From positions 1 through 10,112 of the forward strand of contig CALASU010000015.1 in assembly GCA_937888765.1 (NCBI GenBank): 10,112 nucleotides of DNA, written 5' to 3'. The notes beneath the pieces are model-generated. The model saw only the letters and a program-made list of their open reading frames with translations, searched no databases and was not told where the DNA came from. Origin of the DNA: an uncultured Clostridia bacterium (GTDB lineage Bacteria > Bacillota > Clostridia > Lachnospirales > Anaerotignaceae). The translations under genes and the position numbers were made by a program. Shown here one piece after another: positions 1-5,954 of this stretch. Position 1 is the stretch's first letter. Each line of letters starts with the position of its first letter.

Positions 1-514
1 AGATGAGGCGGCGGTGGTTGCTTCTCTGGATACATTGAATATGAAAATTGTACCCGAAGAAGGCGGTCAGCGCATTTTCCTGAATGAAGAAGATGTAACA
101 GCAGCAATCCGTACGGCAGAAGCAGGTAAAGGCGCTTCTATCGTTGCGGCGTATCCTGTAGTAAGGGAACGTATGGTAGAATTACAGCAGGAAATGGCGA
201 AGAAAAATTCTGTGATTATGGACGGCAGAGATATTGGTACAGTGGTACTGCCTGATGCCGATGTGAAGATTTATCTGGATGCAGGCGTGGAAGAACGTGC
301 CAGAAGACGTGTGGGTGAACTGGAAGCACAGGGGAAGGAAGCGGATTATGAAGAAATCAAGGAAATGATCCGTCAGAGAGATTATGCTGACATGAACAGA
401 GAACACAGCCCTCTGAAAAAAGCTGATGATGCCATTGTGCTGGATTCTACAGGCAAGGGCATTGAAGAAGTGGTACAGATGATTCTGGATCTGATTGCGG
501 AAAGGGTGAAATAA
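1..514 (+). CDS. cmk: Cytidylate kinase, 3' part (5' end outside window)
   Basis: Cytidylate kinase transfers phosphate from ATP to CMP or dCMP in the cytoplasm, feeding CTP, phospholipid and DNA precursor synthesis. The reading frame is open from base 2, with no start in the window, so about 171 C-terminal residues are present. The usual length is about 220, so the N-terminal P-loop is missing because of the window edge, not a mutation. Family marks seen are MDGRDIGTVVLPDADVKIYL (codons near 218-277), the lid-type RQRDYADMNRE segment, and SPLKKADDAIVLDST near the end. The GTG at base 14 is an internal Val codon, not a start. The TAA stop lies 2 bases before the plsC ATG, so the two are almost certainly co-transcribed and translationally coupled. 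Confidence 0.95.
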   Translation, partial: DEAAVVASLDTLNMKIVPEEGGQRIFLNEEDVTAAIRTAEAGKGASIVAAYPVVRERMVELQQEMAKKNSVIMDGRDIGTVVLPDADVKIYLDAGVEERARRRVGELEAQGKEADYEEIKEMIRQRDYADMNREHSPLKKADDAIVLDSTGKGIEEVVQMILDLIAERVK

Positions 515-516
515 GT

Positions 517-1122
517 ATGGAGAAAAAAGAGTCCTGGTTTTATTATTTTGCCGTAGCTGTCATTAAAATCTGGTATGCGATCATGTTCAAGGTGGAAGTC
601 ATCGGCAAAGAAAATGTTCCCAAAGAGGGGAACGGCATTATCTGCTGTAATCATTACAGCAACTATGATCCGTTTTCCGTTGTGCTTTTCATAGACAGAC
701 TGCCTCGTTATCTGGCGAAAAAGGAATTGTTTGACAATCCCATTTTTAACTGGATGCTGGTACGGGTAAAAGGAATCTCTGTGGACAGAAAAGCGGCTAT
801 GGATATGAAGGCTCTGAAAAACGGTCTGAAAGTGCTGAAAGAGGGCGAACTGCTGGGCATTTTTGCAGAAGGTACTCGCGTAAAGGAAGGCGAAAAGGGC
901 GATGTAAAAGGCGGCGTGGCGATGTTTGCCATGAAAGGCAATGCGCCTGTCATTCCCTGCGCTATCAGCGGAAGCTACAAATTCCGCAGCAAGCTGACAG
1001 TACATTTTGGCGAACCTATGACACTGGAAGAATACCGCACACAGAAGCTTACAGCTGAAAAACTTGATGAAATTGCGAACGTGATTATGAACAGAGTAGA
1101 AGAATTGAAGGTGAAAGCATGA
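517..1122 (+). CDS. plsC: 1-acyl-sn-glycerol-3-phosphate acyltransferase (PlsC family)
   Basis: This 201-residue protein belongs to the lysophosphatidate acyltransferase family, which acylates the sn-2 position of lysophosphatidic acid at the inner membrane face to give phosphatidic acid. The acyltransferase blocks are in order: catalytic NHYSNYD (H46-x4-D51), KGISVDR (85-91), FAEGTR (116-121) and the VIP block (145-147). FAEGTR has Ala where FPEGTR is commonest. A hydrophobic aromatic stretch at residues 7-24 may anchor it to the membrane. The start is the ATG 2 bases after the cmk stop, with AAAGGGTG just upstream as a weak ribosome binding site. The 3' end overlaps ispH-rpsA through ATGA, a classic coupling junction. 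Exact acyl donor and substrate cannot be read from the sequence. Confidence 0.93.
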   Translation: MEKKESWFYYFAVAVIKIWYAIMFKVEVIGKENVPKEGNGIICCNHYSNYDPFSVVLFIDRLPRYLAKKELFDNPIFNWMLVRVKGISVDRKAAMDMKALKNGLKVLKEGELLGIFAEGTRVKEGEKGDVKGGVAMFAMKGNAPVIPCAISGSYKFRSKLTVHFGEPMTLEEYRTQKLTAEKLDEIANVIMNRVEELKVKA

Positions 1123-3068
1123 GCAATGTAACATTAGCAGAATCCGCAGGCTTTTGCTTTGGGGTAAAGCGTGCGATTGAAATGGCATATGAACAGATTG
1201 AAAAAAAGGAAAATCTGCCCCTGTATTCCTATGGTCCATTGATTCATAATAAAGAAGTAACGGGGGATTTAGAGAAAAAAGGACTGCATATCATCGAAAC
1301 ACTGGACGGCATTGATGAAGGCATTGTGGTAATCCGTTCTCATGGTGTCGGCAAGGCGTTATATGATGCACTGGAAGAAAAGGGTATGTGTATGGTAGAC
1401 GGTACCTGTCCGTTTGTCAAAAAAATACATATGCTCGTAAAGGATGCGTGGGAAAGCGGAAAACAGGTCATCATTGCAGGGGACAGAAAGCATCCCGAGG
1501 TAATGGGGATCAACGGCTGGTGCGGCAATGAAGCAATCATTCTGGAAAGTCCCGAGGAAGCAAAAGAAGCCGAACTGGATACCGAAAAAGAATATGCGGT
1601 TGTGGTACAGACAACCTTCCGTCAGAGTAAATTTGATGAAATGCTGGATATCTTAAAAGACAAAGGCTTGCAGATGGATATTTCTCAGACAATCTGCTCT
1701 GCAACGGAAAAAAGACAGGCAGAAGCGGTTGTACTGTCTAAATCCGTAGATAAAATGATCGTCATTGGTGACAAAAAAAGCTCCAATACGCAAAAATTAG
1801 TAGAAATTTGCAGAAAAAATTGCGAGAATACGGTTCATATTGAAACAATTTGCGATTTGGTGTTGAAAAGTTTTTCAAAGAATGATAGAATAGGTATAAC
1901 TGCAGGTGCGTCTACACCGCCTGCAATAATTAAGGAGGTAGTAGTTACTATGAGCGAAATTGAAAATGTAAAAGAAGAAATGAGTTTTGAGCAGATGTTG
2001 GAAGAATCTCTCGTTACACTGCACACTGGTGATGTTGTAAAAGGCACAGTTATCCAGGTAGTTGGCGAAGAAGTTTCCGTTAACCTGGGTTTCAAATCTG
2101 ACGGTGTTATCCCCAGAGGCGAATTCAGCAGAGATACAACAGTAGTTCCCAGCAAAGTAGTTCAGCCCGGCGATGAAATCGAAGTATTCGTTGTTCGTGT
2201 AAACGATGGCGATGGCAACGTTCTGCTGTCCAGAAAACGCATCGAAGAACAGAAAGGTATGGAAGACATCGAAGCTGCTTTCAATGCAAAAACAGTTGTT
2301 ACAGGTACAGTAACAGATGTTGTGAAAGGCGGTCTGATCGCAGTTGTAAACGGCGTAAGAGTGTTCATCCCTTCCTCTCAGGTTTCCAACAGATTCATTG
2401 AAGATCTGAGCGTATTCAAAGGTCAGGAACTGGAATTCAACATCATCGAAATGGACAGAGTAAAACGTCGTATCATCGGCGGCAGAAAAGCTCTGGTTGA
2501 ACAGGAAATCGCAGCTAAGAGAGCAGCTCTGTTTGAAACAATCGAAGCTGGTTCCAAAATCAATGGTACAGTAAGCAGACTGACAGACTTCGGTGCATTC
2601 GTTGATCTGGGCGGCGTAGATGGTCTGATCCACATCTCCGAAATGAGCTGGGGCAGAATCTCCAACCCTAAAGAAGTACTGAAAGAAGGTCAGGCTGTTG
2701 AAGTATTCGTTCTGGATGTAGACAAAGAAAAAGGCAAAATCAGCCTGTCTCTGAAAGATGCAAACATGAACCCCTGGAAACTGGCAGCAGACAAATATGC
2801 AGTTGGCACAATCGTTGAAGGTAAAGTTGTTCGTATGGTACCTTTCGGTGCTTTCGTTGAACTGGAACCCGGCGTGGATGGTCTGGTACACATCTCCCAG
2901 ATCGCTAACAAACACGTTGTAAAACCCGAAGATGAACTGAAGGTTGGCGAAGTAATCAGCGTGAAAGTTCTGGAAGTGAACTCCGAACAGAAAAAAATCA
3001 GCCTTTCCAAAAGACAGGCTGAAGCTCCTGCTGAAGAAGCTGTAGAAGAAGCTCCCGCAGCAGAATAA
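1119..3068 (+). CDS. ispH-rpsA: Bifunctional HMBPP reductase (IspH) / 30S ribosomal protein S1 fusion
   Basis: A 649-residue fusion. Residues 1-277 are IspH, the last enzyme of the MEP pathway, which reduces HMBPP to IPP and DMAPP using an Fe-S cluster. Visible are cluster cysteines C13 (GFCFGV), C97 (DGTCPFV) and C193 (ICSAT), active-site H43, H75 and H125, and E127 in HPEV, plus the terminal TAGASTP. Residues 278-649 form an S1 protein with four S1 RNA-binding domains at about 303-374, 391-459, 477-547 and 562-634; the last two carry the typical FGAFV and GLxHIS motifs. An Ala/Glu/Pro-rich acidic tail follows. S1 of this type binds mRNA, on the ribosome in proteobacteria; its role in Clostridia is less certain. 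The fusion is a known clostridial arrangement, so it is not a sequencing artefact. The start overlaps the plsC stop (ATGA). A promoter-like element and ribosome binding site lie at the domain junction, so the S1 part may also be made alone from Met278 (ATG at 1950). Confidence 0.95.
   Translation: MSNVTLAESAGFCFGVKRAIEMAYEQIEKKENLPLYSYGPLIHNKEVTGDLEKKGLHIIETLDGIDEGIVVIRSHGVGKALYDALEEKGMCMVDGTCPFVKKIHMLVKDAWESGKQVIIAGDRKHPEVMGINGWCGNEAIILESPEEAKEAELDTEKEYAVVVQTTFRQSKFDEMLDILKDKGLQMDISQTICSATEKRQAEAVVLSKSVDKMIVIGDKKSSNTQKLVEICRKNCENTVHIETICDLVLKSFSKNDRIGITAGASTPPAIIKEVVVTMSEIENVKEEMSFEQMLEESLVTLHTGDVVKGTVIQVVGEEVSVNLGFKSDGVIPRGEFSRDTTVVPSKVVQPGDEIEVFVVRVNDGDGNVLLSRKRIEEQKGMEDIEAAFNAKTVVTGTVTDVVKGGLIAVVNGVRVFIPSSQVSNRFIEDLSVFKGQELEFNIIEMDRVKRRIIGGRKALVEQEIAAKRAALFETIEAGSKINGTVSRLTDFGAFVDLGGVDGLIHISEMSWGRISNPKEVLKEGQAVEVFVLDVDKEKGKISLSLKDANMNPWKLAADKYAVGTIVEGKVVRMVPFGAFVELEPGVDGLVHISQIANKHVVKPEDELKVGEVISVKVLEVNSEQKKISLSKRQAEAPAEEAVEEAPAAE
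1863..1891 (+). promoter_or_regulatory. Candidate internal promoter for the S1 half of ispH-rpsA
   Basis: TTGAAA (1863-1868) is followed after exactly 17 bases by TAGAAT (1886-1891), with TGA just before it (1883-1885), giving an extended -10 element. Each hexamer matches the sigma-A consensus at 5 of 6 positions. Predicted initiation is near 1898, about 50 bases before the in-frame ATG at 1950. It lies within the coding sequence for the end of IspH. The match is seen directly; activity is inferred. Confidence 0.55.
1932..1952 (+). promoter_or_regulatory. Internal Shine-Dalgarno and in-frame ATG at the IspH/S1 junction
   Basis: AAGGAGG (1932-1938) is a full anti-16S match placed 11 bases before ATG 1950-1952. 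That ATG encodes Met278 of the fusion and is the natural first residue of a stand-alone S1 (MSEIENVKEE...). In the fusion the same bases encode Lys-Glu of the last conserved IspH residues. This is stronger than the ribosome binding site of the fusion start itself, and would give a 372-residue S1. Confidence 0.65.
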
Positions 3069-3081
3069 TTCTTTCGCTCAC

Positions 3082-3116
3082 AAAAGCTCCCGTGTGGTTT
3101 CACATGGGAGTTTTTT
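3082..3116 (+). terminator. Intrinsic terminator of the cmk-plsC-ispH-rpsA operon
   Basis: CTCCCGTGTG (3087-3096) pairs with CACATGGGAG (3101-3110) across a GTTT loop, with one G-T pair. The A-rich lead-in at 3082-3085 can pair with the following run of six T (3111-3116). It begins 13 bases after the rpsA stop and has the standard form of a factor-independent terminator. Confidence 0.92.
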
Positions 3117-3169
3117 CTTTTCTATAAAGATTGAAAAGCGTTTCAAAAAAATTTAATAAAATATTTTAA

Positions 3170-3187
3170 TGTTACAAATTTGTAACA
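3170..3187. promoter_or_regulatory. 18-base perfect palindrome, candidate operator
   Basis: TGTTACAAATTTGTAACA is a perfect dyad of two 9-base halves. It lies 54 bases past the rpsA terminator and about 140 bases upstream of the candidate importer promoter. The outer TGTTA...TAACA halves resemble GlnR/TnrA sites (TGTNA-N7-TNACA), but the spacer is 8 bases instead of 7, so that assignment is weak. The regulator is unknown. Confidence 0.4.
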
Positions 3188-3327
3188 AAGGAAATTTTGG
3201 TTCAATTTGTAGGAAAATTTCTATAAATTTTCTTTTTCATCTATGCAAGTTTTCGATAATATTAAAAATTTTTATAAAAATGTCAAATTTATAGAAAAAC
3301 CTTTGGAAATCGATAAAAAAAGCGGCA

Positions 3328-3356
3328 TTGTTAAAGACAAATGTTTATGCTATACT
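3328..3356 (+). promoter_or_regulatory. Candidate promoter of the amino acid importer operon
   Basis: TTGTTA (3328-3333), a 17-base spacer, and TATACT (3351-3356) preceded by TGC (3348-3350) form an extended -10 promoter. The ten bases ATGCTATACT are identical to those of the rimP promoter at 6688-6697. Initiation near 3363 would leave a leader of about 135 bases before the binding-protein ATG. Confidence 0.6.
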
Positions 3357-3460
3357 TGCAACATATTCTGTTTCACTAAAGGAACAAAGTTTTTTAGAAA
3401 GAACAGAAGCAAGCAGCCCGTACATATGCAAAGCATATAAAAAATATTAAAACATTAAAA

Positions 3461-3488
3461 TGTATAATGGGGATTATACAAAAGGAGG
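3461..3488 (+). promoter_or_regulatory. Perfect 8-base-arm inverted repeat abutting the ribosome binding site
   Basis: TGTATAAT (3461-3468), GGGG, ATTATACA (3473-3480) is a perfect inverted repeat. The Shine-Dalgarno AAAGGAGG (3481-3488) follows with no gap, and the ATG is at 3498. The left arm contains a consensus TATAAT, but no good -35 box sits 16-18 bases upstream. As DNA it could be an operator; as RNA, made from the upstream promoter, it would form a GGGG-loop hairpin next to the ribosome binding site. The structure is seen; both functions are inferred. Confidence 0.5.
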
Positions 3489-3497
3489 ATCTTTAAA

Positions 3498-4274
3498 ATG
3501 AGTTTATTCAAAAAATTTACAGCAGCAGCAATGGCAATGACAATGGTATTTGGTCTGGCAGCTTGCGGCGGCGGCGCAGAAGCACCCGCTGAAGGCGATG
3601 CAAAAACATATGTGATCGCAACAGACACAACATTTGCACCTTTCGAATTCCAGAACGATGCAGGCGAATATGTTGGTATCGACATCGAACTGCTGGCAGC
3701 AATCGCTGAAGATCAGGGCTTCGAATATGAACTGCAGACACTGGGCTTCAACGCAGCAGTACAGGCTCTGGAAGCTGGTCAGGCTGACGGCGTAATCGCT
3801 GGTATGTCCATCACAGAAGAAAGAAAAGCAAAATTCGACTTCTCCGAAGCATACTTCGACAGTGGTGTTGTAATGGGTATTGCAGCAGACAACGAAGAAA
3901 TCAAATCCTATGAAGATCTGGCTGGCAAAAAAGTAGCAGTTAAGATCGGTACAGAAGGTCAGACATTCGCAGAATCCATCAAAGAACAGTATGGCTTTGA
4001 AACAGTAACATTCGACGATTCCAGCGCAATGTATCTGGACGTTAAAGTAGGCAACTCCGTAGCTTGCTTCGAAGACTATCCTGTAATGGGTTACGGTATC
4101 ACTCAGAACAACGGTCTGAAAATGGTAACAGAAAAAGAACAGGGCAGCTCCTATGGTTTCGCAGTAGGTAAAGATCAGAATGCAGAACTGCTGGAAATGT
4201 TCAACACAGGTCTGGCTAATCTGAAAGAAAGCGGCAAATATCAGGAAATCCTGGACACATACATTCAGGAATAA
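3498..4274 (+). CDS. Polar amino acid ABC transporter substrate-binding lipoprotein (GlnH/HisJ-like)
   Basis: A 258-residue solute-binding protein expected to be lipid-anchored outside the membrane, where it captures an amino acid for the permease encoded next. The N terminus has KK, a hydrophobic stretch (residues 8-22) and a lipobox LAAC with C23 as the lipidated residue, then a short Gly/Ala/Glu linker. The family 3 / type 2 periplasmic-binding fold starts near residue 37. DTTFAPFEF and GIDIELLAAIA are typical of the ligand-binding lobe, and a second lobe begins near the KKVAVKIGTEGQ segment. The specific ligand (Gln, Arg, His or other) cannot be set from sequence. The start has a near-ideal AAAGGAGG 9 bases upstream. 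Leu is mostly CTG and Thr mostly ACA, as expected for an abundant protein. It is first gene of the transporter operon. Confidence 0.93.
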   Translation: MSLFKKFTAAAMAMTMVFGLAACGGGAEAPAEGDAKTYVIATDTTFAPFEFQNDAGEYVGIDIELLAAIAEDQGFEYELQTLGFNAAVQALEAGQADGVIAGMSITEERKAKFDFSEAYFDSGVVMGIAADNEEIKSYEDLAGKKVAVKIGTEGQTFAESIKEQYGFETVTFDDSSAMYLDVKVGNSVACFEDYPVMGYGITQNNGLKMVTEKEQGSSYGFAVGKDQNAELLEMFNTGLANLKESGKYQEILDTYIQE

Positions 4275-4305
4275 TCCTAAATAATTCAGTAAGGAGCAAT
4301 GCCTT

Positions 4306-4962
4306 ATGAGCGGTTTTTTTGAGTATGTAATGCAGTGTATGCCCCAGCTGCTGTTAGGGCTGAAGCTGACATTGCAGATGACAACAATATCCTTGATTTT
4401 GGCGGTAGTAATCGGTATGATTACCTGTCTGTTCAGCATTTCCAAGAATAAGCTGATGCATGCAGTTTCCGGACTGTATCTGAGCGTGATTCGTGGTACA
4501 CCACTGATGGTACAGGCACTGTTTATCTACTTTGGTCTGACAGCAGCCCTCAATATCAAGATTTCCCCTTTCAATGCAGCGATCATCGTTCTGTGCCTGA
4601 ATGCGGGTGCATACCTGTCTGAAATCTTCAGAAGTGGTATCGCAGCCATCAACAAAGGTCAGATGGAAGCGGCACGAAGCCTGGGTCTGCCCTACAGCGT
4701 AGCGATGCGTAAAATCATCCTGCCTCAGGCATTCCGTATCGTAATCCCTTCTGTTCTGAACCAGTTCATCATCACACTGAAGGATACTTCCATCCTTTCT
4801 GCTATCGGCTGTGGTGAACTGATGCGTCAGAGCCAGCTGATCGTAGCGAGAAACTTCCGCAGCTTTGAAACATATGCAATCATTGCAGTAATGTACTACA
4901 TTGTTGTAGTAGTGCTGACAAAGCTGTTCCAGCTTGTTGAAAGGAGATTGGCAACCAAATGA
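4306..4962 (+). CDS. Amino acid ABC transporter permease (HisM/GlnP family)
   Basis: A 218-residue membrane subunit that forms the translocation path of the importer, normally as a dimer. Hydrophobic segments lie near residues 14-43, 54-78, 89-108, around 150-170 and 185-210. The [11 protein letters not shown] block (63-73) and the cytoplasmic EAA loop, seen as EAARSLGL (121-128), are hallmarks of polar amino acid permeases; the EAA loop docks onto the ATPase. It starts 31 bases after the binding-protein stop with AAGGAG 9 bases before the ATG. Its stop overlaps the ATPase start through ATGA. Only one permease gene is present, so a homodimer is inferred. Confidence 0.94.
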   Translation: MSGFFEYVMQCMPQLLLGLKLTLQMTTISLILAVVIGMITCLFSISKNKLMHAVSGLYLSVIRGTPLMVQALFIYFGLTAALNIKISPFNAAIIVLCLNAGAYLSEIFRSGIAAINKGQMEAARSLGLPYSVAMRKIILPQAFRIVIPSVLNQFIITLKDTSILSAIGCGELMRQSQLIVARNFRSFETYAIIAVMYYIVVVVLTKLFQLVERRLATK

Positions 4963-5687
4963 TTAAAGTAAAAGTTGAACAGTTGAAAAAAAGCTTTGGC
5001 AGCCTTGAAGTCCTGAAAGGGATTGATCTGGAAGTCAAAGAGGGCGAAGTGGTTTGTCTGATTGGCCCCTCCGGTTCCGGTAAGTCCACCTTCCTGCGTT
5101 GCCTCAATCGTTTGGAGGAAACTACCGCAGGCGTTGTAATCGTAGATGATCATGACATCACAGACCCGAAATGTAACATCAACAAGGTAAGAGAAAACAT
5201 CGGTATGGTATTCCAGCAGTTTAATCTGTTCCCCCATCTGAATGTTCTGGAAAATATTATGCTGGCTCCTGTGGACAGAAAGAAAATGACCAAGGAAGAA
5301 GCAAAGAAAACAGCAGAGCGTCTGTTGGATATGGTTGGGTTGGCTGCAAAGGCAAATGAATACCCTGCAAATCTGTCCGGCGGTCAGCAGCAGCGTGTGG
5401 CGATCGCAAGAGCATTGGCGATGAAGCCCGATATTATGCTGTTTGACGAACCTACTTCTGCGCTCGACCCCGAAATGGTAGGCGAAGTACTGGAAGTAAT
5501 GCAGAATCTGGCAAAAGACGGGATGACCATGATCGTGGTAACACATGAAATGGGCTTTGCAAGAGAAGTGGCAGACCGTGTTATCTTTATGGACGGCGGT
5601 TATATCGTGGAGCAGGGAACACCTGCAGAAGTATTCGGCAATCCTCAGAACAAGAGAACACAGGATTTCCTGAATAAGGTTCTGTAA
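4959..5687 (+). CDS. Amino acid ABC transporter ATP-binding protein (GlnQ-like)
   Basis: A 242-residue cytoplasmic ATPase that drives the importer. All motifs are intact: Walker [10 protein letters not shown] (36-44), Q-loop FQQFNLF (85-91), signature [15 protein letters not shown] (139-153), Walker B IMLFDEPT (159-166), D-loop SALD (167-170) and switch His196 in VVTHEMGFA. Length and motif spelling fit the polar amino acid subfamily. The ATG overlaps the permease stop, and AAGGAG (4941-4946) sits inside the permease end. It is the last gene of the operon, with a strong terminator 36 bases after the stop. Confidence 0.95.
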   Translation: MIKVKVEQLKKSFGSLEVLKGIDLEVKEGEVVCLIGPSGSGKSTFLRCLNRLEETTAGVVIVDDHDITDPKCNINKVRENIGMVFQQFNLFPHLNVLENIMLAPVDRKKMTKEEAKKTAERLLDMVGLAAKANEYPANLSGGQQQRVAIARALAMKPDIMLFDEPTSALDPEMVGEVLEVMQNLAKDGMTMIVVTHEMGFAREVADRVIFMDGGYIVEQGTPAEVFGNPQNKRTQDFLNKVL

Positions 5688-5723
5688 TCGGTTGTTACAT
5701 AAGAGTTAAAAAATTAAAAATTG

Positions 5724-5760
5724 GCCTCAAACACAGAAAAATGTGTTTGAGGCTTTTTTT
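5724..5760 (+). terminator. Intrinsic terminator of the amino acid importer operon
   Basis: A perfect 12-base stem (GCCTCAAACACA 5724-5735 with TGTGTTTGAGGC 5742-5753), a six-base A-rich loop, and seven T (5754-5760). TGTGTTTG of the right arm occurs again right after the T run, at 5762-5769. Confidence 0.95.
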
Positions 5761-5785
5761 CTGTGTTTGTTAGTGGTAATATAGA

Positions 5786-5936
5786 TTTCGAGGGACGCTG
5801 TCCCTCGAGCATCCTGCGAGGGAAATGACTCCCCTCGACCCCCTTTTGCAGAATCATGTACATGATTCTGTGGTATTGGGTTCCAAGGGCATGATGCCCT
5901 TGGTGGGAGTTTGAGGGCGAAGCCCTCAAAGTTTTT
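5786..5936. repeat. Array of five consecutive hairpins, likely a dispersed non-coding repeat element
   Basis: Five inverted repeats fill about 150 bases. A: TCGAGGGAC-GCT-GTCCCTCGA (5788-5808). B: CGAGGG (5817-5822) with CCCTCG (5832-5837). C: a perfect 22-base palindrome, half CAGAATCATGT (5849-5870). D: CCAAGGGCAT-G-ATGCCCTTGG (5883-5903). E: TTTGAGGGC-GAA-GCCCTCAAA (5910-5930), followed by GTTTTT. A, B, D and E share AGGG/CCCT cores, and the ends TTTCGAGGG and CCCTCAAA are nearly inverted copies. This composition is unlike the AT-rich gaps elsewhere here. A small mobile or palindromic repeat (MITE or REP-like) is inferred; copies elsewhere in the genome cannot be seen. Hairpin E plus GTTTTT could also terminate transcription. 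Confidence 0.7.
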
Positions 5937-5954
5937 AGGAAAAGAGGGAAAAGA

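Larger units (their letters stand above)
3117..3497. other. AT-rich intergenic control region rich in inverted repeats
   Basis: About 380 bases with no convincing gene. It holds TTGAAA-AGCG-TTTCAA (3131-3146), TAAAATATTTTA (3157-3168), the 18-base palindrome TGTTACAAATTTGTAACA (3170-3187), GAAAATTT-CTAT-AAATTTTC (3213-3232), an extended -10 promoter (3328-3356), and a palindrome against the ribosome binding site of the next gene (3461-3480). A possible leader fold pairs 3366-3373 with 3401-3408, enclosing 3376-3383 with 3390-3397. ATATGC-AAA-GCATAT (3424-3438) is another small hairpin. A 65-codon open frame at 3243-3440 has no ribosome binding site and is not called. In such AT-rich DNA short palindromes are partly expected by chance; the 8- and 9-base-arm examples are the better ones. 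Confidence 0.6.

Noticed and set aside
1119..3068. IspH-S1 fusion as an assembly error or missed stop
   Set aside because: The frame is intact through the junction, both halves are complete, and this fusion is known in Clostridia.
3243..3440. 65-codon + strand open frame before the importer
   Set aside because: It has no ribosome binding site, is AT-rich with biased composition, spans the candidate promoter and has no recognisable domain.
3363..3497. T-box or metabolite riboswitch in the importer leader
   Set aside because: The leader is only about 135 bases, with no T-box sequence, specifier domain or other riboswitch core I recognise; only local hairpins are visible.
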